Assembly: GCF_001039355.2 (NCBI RefSeq)
Contig: NW_019775734.1
Span: 1-64,000, forward strand
DNA length: 64,000 nucleotides
Direction: 5' to 3'
Source: Lingula anatina
Lineage: Eukaryota; Brachiopoda; Lingulata; Lingulida; Lingulidae
Every line of letters starts with the position of its first letter. Positions within the stretch are counted from its first letter, which is position 1. This document shows positions 26,285 to 38,175 of the stretch, piece by piece. The notes beneath the pieces were generated by a model, which was given only the letters and a program-made list of their open reading frames with translations, searched no databases and was not told the origin of the DNA. Made by a program: the position numbers and the translations under genes.

Positions 26285-29200
26285 TCAGTGGGGGCGTCCT
26301 CTGTGTCCATGCCTTAGCACGCATTCCTTTCTGTGCCTCCTCATCAGTTCTTGCTGAGGATTGGTACGAGTCCGCAGACTAGGAAGAACAAACCATGAAT
26401 ATGATTAATATAGAGCTGGCTTTTATTTATTTTGTAAAGGAGTGTTTACTATTCAACAGTTTCTTCTAAATTTTATTGTTTTATTTTTTTTTATTTTAAA
26501 ATAAAGGTCAAATTCTGTAATTTCTAATGATTTTTTTTATCCCATGCATATTACATCAATATTTAAGCAAATTTAGTTAATGATGATACTATAAATGATG
26601 CAGTACTTGATACTCACATTCTCACTAAAATGCCCACCACAACAATCAAGAGAATGCTACCAATTACTGATGCTGCAATAATAGTCACTGAAACAAAAGG
26701 GAAAAAATATAGCTATTTTGTGAAGCACATTTTAAAGTAGATCATGCCACAAGCTGAGTCACTATGTGTAAAACACTATACACTGTCAAAGGGACATGTA
26801 CCCTTCTCAGATGTGTAAATATGTTAAACATGACCTTATAGATACGATGAGCATGATGTTGTTGCAAATTTGGGGAACTGCTTTGTCTTCTTTGTTAATA
26901 ATTTTTTTTAGTTTCTGTCCAGCTTATGATTAAAAGTGGGTGTATTATGGGTAGTTATGTGCAAATTATCATGTCTCACCCGTGAGAGAATCATTGGCAT
27001 CCCCATACTTTGAAGAATTTTCTTCTTTGTCTGAAAAAATTTAATTTAAATACAACTTATTGCACATTATGATATGTATCTTTGCACTAGTGGAAACTGG
27101 AAATCTTCCAAAAGAGATATTGTAAAAATGCTGATTTTTATTATTATTTTTTAAAAAGCTTAGTTTAAAATGGTGTTGCTAAAATCGTACACCGATCAGT
27201 TTTCTATCTGTAGAAACACTGACCAGTAGATTTAATGGATGAAGGTTATTTTACCAGGTCATAGTTTCTCTCATTATTTATTTATTTATTTATTTATTCA
27301 TTTATTTATTTATTTATTATTATTTATCATTAATTAAGGTAACTGTTATTTATTACTTTATGTGATATCTGAAACTAGGCAGTTGGGGCATCTAGGGCCT
27401 TAATTAAAAAAAAAATGACAAAAGAGATTGCAATGTACAAGTTATAAAATCTGACCTTTTTCCAGGGTCTTGTCACCTTGCTTTTCATCCCTTCCAGCAT
27501 TTTGCACTGGGCTGGTACTGTCTGTTTGCAGGAGTTGGTTCTTTCTTGTGTTGGTAGATTTATGGATAGGACCTCTACCACTCTCAGGCTGACTCCTGCT
27601 CTTGAATTTCACTGCTTCTGTTGTTGTTGTCAAAGATTTGGCACTTGCCTTTTGGACCTCATTGAAGTCTGATTTTGTATCTGTTATGTTCTTTTGTCTC
27701 CTTCTTTGTCCCTTCCTATGGATCTGTCTCACATCGGTTCTTTGGGGTTGTTTAGTTTTTCTTGTGTAGCTTCTGGGAATGGGTATGGTTGTTGTCTTTT
27801 TTGTTGTTGGAGTGTTAGTGGTGACTGTTGTAGTTGGAGTAGTTCTTGTTGTCGTGGTTGTTGGTGTGGTAGTAGTGGTTGTTGTAGTAGTAGTAGTAGT
27901 AGTTGTGGTTGTACTGGTTGTAGAAGTTGTGGTGGTTGTGGTAGTTTGGGGCCTGGTGCTGGGAAGGCTCTGGCATTTCACATGCACTGTTTCTGTCTTA
28001 GGATGTACTGGAATAGGAAAAAAAGTGTTTAATTGTCATAAAAATCTTAGTGTGTGTCCACTGCCACAAAGTTAGTGGAATAACAGTCGTGGTCTACACC
28101 TTTTTTCTCATGTGCTGAGAAACTATTCTCGGTACAAATACAGGGAATTCAGATGGCACAGAAGAGCCTGCTATCATAGGTGGCTATAGCTAGCTATGTT
28201 AAATTAATGTTGGCTAATAACAGAATTATATTGTACATAAGTTCTGTTGGGACAAGTGTAGGCACATGGAAATAAATGGAAATTAAAGTTTATCGCTGTA
28301 AAAAGGGATTGATGGCATAACTACACTGGTCCTTATTTTCACAGTTTGAACAAAAGAACCTCTACACCCCATTCTCATAGATTAGATCGACCTACATTGG
28401 ATCGACCTAACTCCCTGGGGGTTCACGCTAAATAGCTGTCAGCCGGGCGGACACGAAAGTTAATTACCCCTTATAGTTTGTAGTAGGCGGGGACGGACAC
28501 TTCTGACAGTAATCTAGTGAGACTTCCCGCGGTGATAGATCGATCTAAAAGTTGTGAGAACAGAGCCCTACATGTGTGATGGCCAAAGCATGTAGTTTTG
28601 CATATTTGTTTTTTCAAGTGTCACACTGTAAAGAATATTATAACTATCCAACTTACTGTATTACCTTCATATTTCAACAAGAATCCTTCTTGTCTGGATG
28701 ATTTGTACCAATCAGAGTCAAAAGCAACTGTTAATGGTTTCCCATAAGTGGCGAATTGCTTGGGGCTGTAACTCCCACAGTAGTTTTCCTCACGTCCATT
28801 TTCTTTGATGCTAAGTCGGTCTTGTTCACATCCCTTGCTATATTCCAGTTTCATCATGACCCGTGTTATCAGCAGCCTGCTGCCCTCTGGTGGCACAAAC
28901 TCACACTGACAGAACGTTCTGTCTGGATAGGGTCCAGGGTAGTTTGGAGAGCTGATATAACCAGAAGATTTCACCTGATCTGCTGGGCCACAGATGTCGT
29001 GTACTAGATTTCCTATAAATAAAGTTGTGCTATTTCTAAATTTCTGCTGCTTGTCAAATTCCTTTTGGAAAGATTCAAATGATTTACAAAACTGTCATTC
29101 TAAGAGGGCTTTCCCAATGTAAGTATGGTTGTATGTAGATCAATGCAACTCCACGGGGACTCTTGCTTAATGCAATTAGTTTGACTGAATGGCATCATGT

Positions 29201-31400
29201 GATCATGTGCTCGGCATTTTCACTTCGTTTAAAGTGCGACCCAAAGCACACGGAAGTTAACCACCCCCTTGCTGCACGAGGAGGTGTGTCATTCAGTTAA
29301 TAGTTAATCTGATAGCATTCAGTGAGAGTCCCTGTGGAGTTGGATCAATCTACATAGAACAATAGTTTCATTGGGAACCTGCCCTAAGAGGATGAAAAGT
29401 TGACTGACAAAAATATTTAGCCATGTCTGTTTCATTAGCATGAAGTAACTCTAACACAAGTTGCATATTGTTTCTGTTTACTGTTTAGTGAGCATTTTAC
29501 TATATAAATATCTCATGAAGAGAATGTCCAAAGCACTGAAGGAAATTGCCCTGATGGTCCAGTAAACATTGTCATTCTTTAATTCATATAATTCTGTCGA
29601 ATCCTCTTTGTGGCTCCAACAGGAAGAAAAGTTTTGATTCTACAGAAAATAATATGAATATGATATTGTTTATTACAGAATTTTAAAAGAATTATTTTAT
29701 AGAAAAAAATTAAAGATTGTAAGAAAGATATTTGAATTACCTTGCACACACTCAAATTCCACATACATGTAATCACTAAACTGGTGGCAGGCGGAGAGAA
29801 AATACAGCATCCCCGTGATACGACAGTTACTGCGCCCTGTGCACTTGAGGACATCTGCTGGTAGCTTTGGACAGCCATCTTGGTCATAATCGCAACCACA
29901 GTCATTTACATGATAGCCACAGGATCTGTTATTGCCTGATGTTACCTAGTAATACAAGTTTTGTCTTTTTATTATATTTATGTATATTTGTTAATTTATG
30001 ATGTTTGCATAAAAATGAGGCTTGACGAGAATGGGTTAAGTGCTATCAGTGTTGAGTTGTAACTGACTGATACTATGAATGTAAGATTATGAAATTAAAT
30101 TAAGATTTAACATACAAGAAAAAGGGTTAAATTGTATGAAGCTCTACAATATTTTGTTAATTTGTTGTAGAATGTGCAGTATAGGGCATTTTGTTCAAAT
30201 GATGAATATAGATACAGTGTGTGTGTACCAAGAGAGGGTTTTCATAGGTTGTTATTTTTATATATTGCATGACAAGAATGAACTTACCTTTTTAGTTGAA
30301 ATGGGTAAATATTTAGAATATTTCAAAATATTTCAACATATTTAATGCAGACATTATGGCTTCATGTGCCAAAGAATGATTTTTAGGTGATTATGTGAAC
30401 TGTACAATATAAACAAAACAAAGCATAGCTATGAGAAGCTAAAAAATCACTGTAAGATTGTAGTCATAGAAATTGAATACTTGCAAGTGTCACATATTTT
30501 CCCTGACGCAACATGTATCCTTTAATTAGCAACCATCAATATATTTAAATGTACAGCACTGACTTCAAATTTTATTTTAAGATGAAATGAACAGCATAGA
30601 GAGTCCTGCTTACTCTGAGTCCAGCTTTCTTGATGTTGACCACTTTCCCCCTAGGACAGCTAGGGCTGATGGTGGGTATGCCTCCACCTCCCCAGCAAGC
30701 AGAGCGGATGTCATCAGCTGGGAAGAAAACAAACAAAAATCAATTAAAACAAATCAGATATCCCAAGATTTGATTCTGAAAGTTACCTTTTTTAGTAAAA
30801 TTGTAAAAAGTTCCAGTTTGGCTTTTGCTTTTGTATTTAGAGTTTTGCTTTAAATATGTATTTTTGTTATTTATCTCATCCGTATTCAGAAATTGAAATG
30901 AAGTGTATAATATTGTCTTGCTTAGCAGCATACATCAGGAAAGTGGTGCATTCACAGCAGTCCCTTATTTTTTATGATAATACTGTTATTTTCAAAGGTA
31001 AAATCATGCAATCCATTAAGTTATCAGGACAAATTGTTTACCAAATTTACACTTGCCTTCAACCCTTGATCCTATTGATAGAAGCAGCATCATATGCATG
31101 AGGCCTAGAACATTTCTCAATATTCTCACCATCTTTGTAGTTAGGTGTACATTTGAACTTACTTATTTTTTGCTGATGAATACTGATACTCAATATACCT
31201 CATGTCCAAACTACATTGTTGCTATAGGAAGAACACTTTGAAACTTGGTTCTCTTCACAATTATCCTCACTTGTTCACCTGTACAGTGATTAGTCAAACA
31301 TGATGTAAAGGGTCAACACTTACAACCCTTTGCCAGAATATACTGCCAAAACAAAACAAAATAGATCACGAAGACTTTCAGCAGTTTGTTGTCTTTCCTC
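26285..31400 (-). CDS. Gene C: SUEL-CUB membrane receptor with mucin-like Thr stalk; start unresolved
   Basis: Supported exons: 30614-30717 and 29741-29945 (one SUEL domain split by a phase-0 intron, running from SACWGGGGIPT to YMYVEFECVQG), 28665-29012 (CUB; GYISSPNYPGPYP, FCQC, NYCGSY), 27456-28007 (184-codon stalk: VHVKC, then a long Thr run, then a basic region RKGQRRRQKN), 26980-27030 (17-codon exon ending DANDSLT), 26618-26687 (TM, TIIAASVIGSILLIVVVGIL) and 26285-26378 (basic tail ending RGRPH). The likely signal-peptide exon ends at 31324 with a GTAAGT donor and encodes LLKVFVIYFVLFWQYILAKG in the right phase. I find no ATG in that frame before an upstream stop, so the first codon is uncertain and the 5' limit given is approximate. 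A second open frame in the tail exon is described under findings. Function: probable surface recognition receptor. Confidence 0.75.
27275..27325. repeat. (TTTA)n microsatellite
   Basis: Tetranucleotide tract with one TTCA interruption, in the intron between the stalk and juxtamembrane exons of gene C. Confidence 0.95.
27795..27955 (-). repeat. Thr-coding trinucleotide tract inside gene C stalk exon
   Basis: On the coding strand ACT/ACA/ACC codons run almost without break, encoding a mucin-like Thr stretch with scattered Ser and Pro. The longest pure tract (plus-strand GTA units near 27880-27903) is microsatellite-like, so length variation between alleles is likely. The long valine-rich plus-strand frames over this region are shadows of the repeat. 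Confidence 0.85.
28350..28569. mobile_element. Foldback MITE in gene C, downstream of CUB exon
   Basis: Imperfect inverted arms: the left arm around 28375-28420 (TTAGATCGACCTA) pairs with the right arm around 28535-28568 (TAGATCGATCTAA, TGAGAAC). The GC-richer centre lies between them. Arm sequence (GATCGACCTAACTCC) matches the element at 29105-29385, so both belong to one family. Outer limits are approximate. Confidence 0.6.
29105..29385. mobile_element. Foldback MITE in gene C, upstream of CUB exon
   Basis: Long imperfect terminal inverted repeats of about 60 bp: the left arm starts AGGGC and includes ATGTAGATCAATGCAACTCC; the right arm ends GCCCT and includes GGAGTTGGATCAATCTACAT. Non-coding. 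It lies in the intron between the second SUEL exon and the CUB exon of gene C. Confidence 0.75.
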
Positions 31401-31776
31401 AGCAATGCTGTCCCGGTGTAACATGTTGCACTTCATCATCATGCCAATTCAGGGCACCATACTAAAAAATGGATCTTCCATATATCACATGACAACACGA
31501 AAGCACTCCTTAGCAGCATCTTTATTATTCCTCCTCTTTGCCAGTATTGTTATGAACTGATGATTAATAAAGATATTTTTTGTGTAAAGTTGCCATTTAA
31601 AGTTGGCCCTTCCCGTGTTTAATAGATGTTTTGAGGCCAGGTGAAGTTGGAAAGGGTGTGTCTTCTGTGTTGCAGCTGTTACCATGTGAGGTAGCATGGT
31701 TTTACAAGGAAACAACAGGAATGAGAGATTTTAATGAAGATTTTAAAATGGTAAAACTTCCTCTTGGCCATAGTTC

Positions 31777-31778
<2 letters not shown>

Positions 31779-31830
<52 letters not shown>
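31779..31830. repeat. (TG)n microsatellite
   Basis: About 26 uninterrupted TG units. Confidence 0.97.
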
Positions 31831-31833
<3 letters not shown>

Positions 31834-32310
31834 AGCAGCAAAAGGTAATTAGTGCAAAAAATTGAAAGTTACCAATGTAGATGTTAATATTTTTGCCTGG
31901 TTTAATATCCATATACACTGCTTAAAAAGTTTGGAAAAATTATTTTAGATAATTATAAAATAACCATATTAGCTTTAAGGTAAATAATTTACTCCTACCA
32001 TTCATTACTTTTTTATATATGTATATGCTCAAGATTTTCCCACTACATTACATAGTTAAATTTTCATATATTGAAAAACAATTTCATGTTTATGAACCTT
32101 TTTTGGTTTAGTGTGTGTATGTACATAGGAACACATAGGTTGTTAATACTCAGATTATAATTGGCAGTAACTTGGATGCTTGAACTCAGAACAAGTGTGC
32201 TGCACCGAGGCCAGTGACTTCCCAGCTGGTCCAAGAAAATCTATATCTTTCTGGCAGAAAGTATATTATGTTTACCATCATATTTTTGTCTTGAATTTTC
32301 TAGCATCATG

Positions 32311-32392
32311 CAAAAAAAAAAAAAAAATAATAATAATAATAATAAAAATAATAAATAAATAGATAAGATAAAATAAATAAATAAATAAATAA
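32311..32392. repeat. A-run, (TAA)n and (AAAT)n compound repeat
   Basis: Homopolymer A followed by TAA and then AAAT-type units. Confidence 0.92.
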
Positions 32393-32707
32393 AATCCATT
32401 TGCAAATTATGTAGTTTATTAATTTTAATATCTACTAAAGTAACTTAAGTATATACCAGGCCATCTGTATCATATCCACATATTGGTAGAAAGAGTATAA
32501 AATAATATTGGTGAGAACATTGAAATGTAAGATATGATTTTATGGATATAAGATATTGTAATTGTTCAAAAGATTTTGAATCGACATTTAGATGATGTAT
32601 ATACAGCAGACTTAGACATAGTCTGCTTTGAAATAAGAAAACGGGGACCAAATCATTGATTGCTTCTAAAACTTTGTTCCAAGGCCATTGCCTATTGTTC
32701 ACATACT

Positions 32708-33021
32708 GGGCCCAGTTTTATAAAGGACGTTTAGCACTAACCAGTGGATAAGCCTAACCAGTGGATAAATTCTCCTAAACCCCGTTAACTAAACGACAGA
32801 TGAAATTGTGTTTCTAAACAGTGATTAAACAGTCCGTTAGTAAACTGACATTTAAATAATTTTATCCAGTTAAACACTGGCCAGTTGACTAATTGGCTGT
32901 TTGAACACTGTATGTGAAACACAATTTAACCATCTTTCAGTTAATGGGTGTTAGGAGAATTTATCCACTGGTTAGGCTTATCCGCTGGTTAGTGCTAAAC
33001 GTCCTTTATAAAACTGGGCCC
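32708..33021. mobile_element. 314-bp foldback MITE with 71-bp arms
   Basis: Terminal inverted repeats 32708-32778 and 32951-33021 match at 70 of 71 positions and begin GGGCCCAGTTTTATAAAGGA. The interior is also partly self-complementary (AAATTGTGTTTC against GAAACACAATTT), so nearly the whole element can fold. Non-coding. The near-identity of the arms suggests a recent insertion. Confidence 0.9.
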
Positions 33022-34772
33022 TGGTAATTATGGTTAATCACGGTAGCATAATAAAAGTGGTCATGTAACACATTTATTTAAATGACATTAAAATGTTGAT
33101 GACAAGTTTCAATGTTCAACTTACTCCTAAATTCATATTGCATTTCTTGTACATTCCTTTAGGTTATACAATGGTGTGGCCCAGCTGGGTTATACAGCTT
33201 TGCTTTCAGAGGGTTATGTATACATATGTATTGATCTTTGATGCTTGATATTAAATGCATATTACAGAAATTATAATAATAGATGTTGTGTGCACTGCTT
33301 CCAAAAAGTGACTTTTTGTTTCAGATAAAAAGAACACCTCAGTGTCATATTTTAATTATATATAGTTTGATTCAATTAATCTCTTCATATCCCAGTTTGA
33401 AAATTGCAATGCCCATGATGCTTTAATCCTCAAAGAAAAAAAAACAATAGGTCTTTGATTTCTTTGTTCAAAATGTATTTATTATGTTGACAGAAATACC
33501 AATTTGATTGAAGTAATGAAAACATTGCATTTAAATCACTGAAATGGTCAACCATACCAGTTGATCAAAAGAAAATAATCCATAATTGCTACTTCTTAAT
33601 TAAATGAATTATGACATATCTGCTCCATAGACCATAAAATTTGATTTAATAGTTTCACAAAGTATATCACATCCATTTTGCTTTTGAAGACTAAAAATTA
33701 ATGATTTCTGATTTAAAAATACATTGAGACAAAAGTTGACTTGGTCAGGATGTTCAAAGCATTTGAAAAATTCCACTTACATTACTTTTTGCAGTAATAT
33801 CTGTGAAATTCATCCCAACAAAAGTTTTAATAAATATAATATTTACAACATAAAGTTAAATACCATTTTAACATAATATGTTTAGATTTAAGAAATATTG
33901 TCCAGAAGGCCAAAATTATTGAAAAACATTAGAGAAATTTGAAAATAGCAATTTGTATTAGATATCAAACTTGATTTTATTATTCCAAAAAAGCCATTAT
34001 TGAGTTCTGTCATTTTGGATAGTATAATGACCCAAAGACCCTTAGCAATAAGGCAATAGCAACAGCATTATTGACAGAAAATAGGTGATAATTCCTCCAT
34101 GTGAATAGAAACTGCCTGTACATAAAGTCAAAACATACATCTCAATACATTGCATGTTGCATCTTGATAACTCTGTCAACAAATTTCACCATGTCTAACC
34201 TCTTGTTAGTCTGCTTTGTAAAGTAACTATAGTATTCACATTATATCACAATGATGCTTGATGGCTGTTATTGAAAGGTAGAACAATATAACAATATTAT
34301 GTTAATTTATTAGCACAAACATGTAAGCCTTGTACACAGTACATAATTGTACTACATCATCTCACTTTAAACACACAATATAAAAAGTATGACTTTGTGT
34401 AACTGTTCTAAAGATTTGGTTCTTGCAAGCAAGAATGCTGCTTTTCAAACTTTTTTCTTATAAATACACAGTAAGTTTTTTTTTTTTTTTTCACTTTTTT
34501 GCATTAATTTGCTTTTACACTATCAGAAGCAATTAACAATAATTATGGAGGTAAGTTATCTTAATTGGTTAAATCATTTTTTCTCCCCTTGTGATTTCTC
34601 GTCTACTTTAAAGGGGTATAAACATGTTTTTGACATTTGTTTCATAGCACTTAAAAACCATACGTATGTCAATGACAGTAATGTCTTTGGAAAAAAACAC
34701 TATATGCAGACTGCCTTTGTATCTTTTTAATGCCTTTAGTGGCATGGTTTTGATTTCCCTCATGTCACTGAC

Positions 34773-37700
34773 TTATTTCCATATGGCATACTTTTTGTTT
34801 TTCTTTTGAGAACTAAAAGAAAAAATTTCTTTATGATCCTTTCATCACATCTTTGTTTGAATTTCCTCATTCTTGTATCACATCTTAGGAGTCTGTACAC
34901 TGGATGTAGTTACACAGGACTAACATCATCTGTAATGGAAAAAACTATGAAATTATTTGTGCAAACATCTCCAATTTTAGGATATTTGTAAACAGGAACT
35001 GTTGTCTGTACATAATAATTTTGCTGCCTCAGGATTTACTAAGTGGTAAATAAATAAATAAATAAATAAATTATTTAATTAGATAATTAGATTTAATTAG
35101 ATATAATTCTCTCACAGCATAGAATAAGGGCATTTTAAAACTGCTTTGAACTCCTGAAACTTACCTTCTGAAGACCAGAACTATGACAATGACAACAGCT
35201 ATAAGAATTAAACAGCCAACTACAACTCCAGTTATTATTTGCACTAGAAGAAATCAAAGTAAACTGTTTTAGAAAAATTTGCAAGTAAATCCAAAGTTTA
35301 AAGGACATTACAGAATTATGAATCATGTTATTTCAACACTGCATTATGCAAAAAAAAAAAAAAATTAAGATGGATGGCAGTATCTGAAATGAGACTACTA
35401 AAGTTTCTTTAAGAACTATTGAAATGATTCATCTATATTGATAAAGAGGCGTATTTTTTATAAAAATAATATAAACTGAAAGGTGAGAATTTTTTAATCT
35501 GACTAAAAAAAATATGGTGCTCGTTGACATGAATATCGTGCCTAGAATCCAAAATTGAATTAATTAGGGTAGGGGACAGCTCACAGGGTCACATGATAAT
35601 GTGACCTCCTGTTATAGGTTCATCAATTTGAATGGAAGATTAGGTTCCGAGGACAGCAAATGATCACTTCAAAAGAAATTATAAACAGATTATGTAAATT
35701 TGACATTTTCATTATTATAATGTCATATTTTCTTTATTATAATCTTCACTTACTTTTGTCAATATATCCTGTAACTGAACCACCTTCTTCTTCTGCTGTT
35801 GTGGAATCTTCAGCACTTTCAGAGCTCCCACTGATATTTTTTGTTTTGTCAGCAGATTTAGTTGTTCCAGTTGATATCTCTGGTTCTGTCTCACCACTCT
35901 TTGAAGGTCCTTCAGTTTTGAATAGATTATTCAGTTCTTTATCTGTGGGTAGCTCTTGTTCTTGTATGATATCTGACTGTTTATATGATTTACAGCTTAT
36001 TGTGACCTCACTGCCTGGTGATGATGCTGAAGTATAGAATTTAAATTTTGGATTTATGAAGAACATTGAAACAAGTTTCAGATAAATGCTCCACTGGAAT
36101 GTTGAATCTGTCTGGAGATAAAATTAATGTATTTGTGAAAGCTTATAATTATTATCTTATGGTATATTTTATAGGAATTGAAAGAGGTATATAAATAAGC
36201 CATTTGCATGGTACATAAAAAATATGCTTCCTTTGCAATATAAAATTACTAAGAAAAAGATATGAATAAGTGGTGTGCACAGGAACTAGAACTGACCCTG
36301 CTGTGTTACAATTAATCCATTAATTAATATGCATGATATATATGTAATAAAATAAATAAGCAGGGCCACATCCAGAGATTTTTTTATTGACAGTCTTCCA
36401 AATTATCTTTTTTGATCCATCCTCCATTTTTTGGCCATCTTTAGAAAAAAAAATCAGATACATGTCAATGTAAACTTTAAAATAAAAAGACCCAGACCCA
36501 AAAGACGGATTCCTTCTGCCCCTGATTAAATATAATACATGGACATTAAATGATTACATAATACTTCTATCCAAAATCCTCTGGCATGTCTTTCCCCATT
36601 GGTTCTAAAACGGATGTTGTCATGATTCCCATCAACCTCGATCACAAATGGCAGGTATTTAGGCTTAAAGTAGCCACAGTATCGTAAACCTCCTGCATCA
36701 ATCATGTCACTTTCACATTTTGCTCCACCAGTTCTGTCATCATCAATCTCAAAATATAGATATTTTAATATAACTCGGCCTGCACTAGCCTGTATTTGGC
36801 AACCACAGTCTAGGTTTGAAGTGTAATTTTTCTTTGGAAAATTTGGACTGCCTATGAAGCCATGCGTCGCTGTTATAGAGTGTTGTCTACATATATCCAA
36901 AACCTCTTGACCTGTGAAATGGAAATTGTAGAATAAAAAGGGGATTCATTTACTCAAAGCACAGAAACTAGCCAAAATTGTTGCTATTTATTCTTTCTTA
37001 TATGTGTATATTTTGCTTTGTCATACATTATGATGGAAACTATATTATAGCACCAAAACAAAATAACTATTATTTGATGATATATGTATTTTGAAGTTAT
37101 TTGATGAAACAAAATCATTTGTAAAGTAAATTTCATACAAGATATTTGGAAAGTTTATTTGACAATATATATATTGACAAAAAAGAAAAAAGGGACCTAC
37201 TTGGTATACATGTATAGTTCACCTGAAGGTACCAAGCATACCCTTGGCAGTTGGGAAGGAATGGGTTACTAACGGGCAAGGCACACCTCTGCCTGCCATT
37301 GCAATTCTGGGACACTTCAGCAGACTCCGTGCAGTGGGAGGTGGAGTCTGAATGGTAGTATTCGTATGAGCACGTGTTATTTTTGCGTAGTCTTGGGATG
37401 CCGTAAAAGGGGGAGAGCACCTTGATTAGGTAGAAGGCTGGGCAGGTGAGCTGGGCTGTGGGAATTCCTTTGATTTGGAAACAGCTACTGGTGTTCTTCA
37501 GTTGATATTTTGGGTCTGCAGTCAAAAGAAAATTGAGGAGATATTAGAAATACAGGATGGTTATATCATGCACAAAAACTATGCAGTGATAGTGCACAGT
37601 ATTTTGAATAACTCATTATCTTATTACCTTAATAACTCATTATGTATCATATGGAGACAATGGATTAATTACTTGCTATATGCTAGTTTCATTTTTAGTC

Positions 37701-38175
37701 ATATTTTCAGTGCATAGGTTCTTATTCAGTTTATGACATTTTATTGTGAAGCTAGTTTTTTAAATGAAACTTTCATTAAAAAAGTATTGTAACAAAAGGG
37801 AATAATGTAACAACAAACAGTGAGTTTGTAAACAGTATTAAAGATATTTATGTTTACATTTATATGTTATGTACATTGGTTTTTAACAAAAAATGGCACA
37901 ATCATCATTCACTCAACATGGAAATGGGAATCAAAATTCTTAACGAGCGATTGTTTTCCATTTTTCACCATTAAAGTCAATGCCCAAATTATTGAAGAAT
38001 TTGTAATGAACTGAATGTTGATTAATTCTATTGAATGCTGTCATGCCATTTGAACAAAAAAGTAATTCAACTAACCTATAAAATCCTGGCTTTTGCAGAC
38101 ATTTTTCAACAGAAATGTTGATGCCAGAAGTAAAATCCTAGCAGTAATAAGCTGGGTTATTTGAGTCACCAACAT
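34773..38175 (-). CDS. Gene D: SUEL-CUB membrane receptor with very short tail (about 386 aa)
   Basis: Exons 38076-38175 (signal peptide, ITARILLLASTFLLKNVC), 37201-37515 (SUEL, from DPKYQLKNTSSCF to WYLQVNYTCIPS), 36558-36911 (CUB: VLDICRQH, GFIGSPNFPKKNYTSNLDCG, RYCGYFKPK, GFWIEVL), 35754-36026 (91-codon Ser/Glu/Thr-rich acidic stalk opening with VTISCK), 35165-35243 (TM: IITGVVVGCLILIAVVIVIV, then LVFR) are firm and phase-consistent. The last exon is less certain. I chose 34773-34812, entered by a strong polypyrimidine acceptor 350 bp downstream of the TM exon; it adds SQKKNKKYAIWK and stops. Another acceptor near 33430 could give a different 20-residue tail. With the chosen tail the cytoplasmic part has almost no signalling capacity, so it may act through a partner or as a decoy. 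No micro-exon is needed between stalk and TM here. Confidence 0.8.
36361..36524. mobile_element. 164-bp MITE, diverged copy 2 (inverted) of the 10258 family
   Basis: The reverse complement aligns along its length with 10258-10427, sharing AAGTTTACATTGACA, TGGAGGATG and AAGATAATTTGGAAGACT. Ends are CAGGGCCACATCC and a terminal CCCCTG. It lies in the gene D intron between the CUB and stalk exons. Confidence 0.78.

Larger units (their letters stand above)
31401..34772. other. Gap between gene C start and gene D tail
   Basis: AT-rich. Contains a TG microsatellite (31779-31830), an A/TAA/AAAT tract (32311-32392) and a 314-bp foldback MITE (32708-33021). No supported exon apart from the alternative D tail near 33430 mentioned with gene D. 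Confidence 0.6.

Noticed and set aside
27694-28075. Long plus-strand frames rich in Val or Cys/Ser/Gly over the gene C stalk
   Set aside because: They are antisense readings of the Thr-coding repeat; no splice context, and the minus-strand exon fits the gene model.
29579-29905. 108-residue frame over the gene C SUEL exon (starting MTVVAIMTK)
   Set aside because: A shadow in another frame; the correct frame gives the conserved lectin end YMYVEFEC and proper splice phases.
31485-31715. Minus-strand frame containing AKRRNNKDAAKE as a possible tail exon of gene D or first exon of gene C
   Set aside because: No acceptor in the needed phase and no hydrophobic signal core; splice sites nearby are weak.
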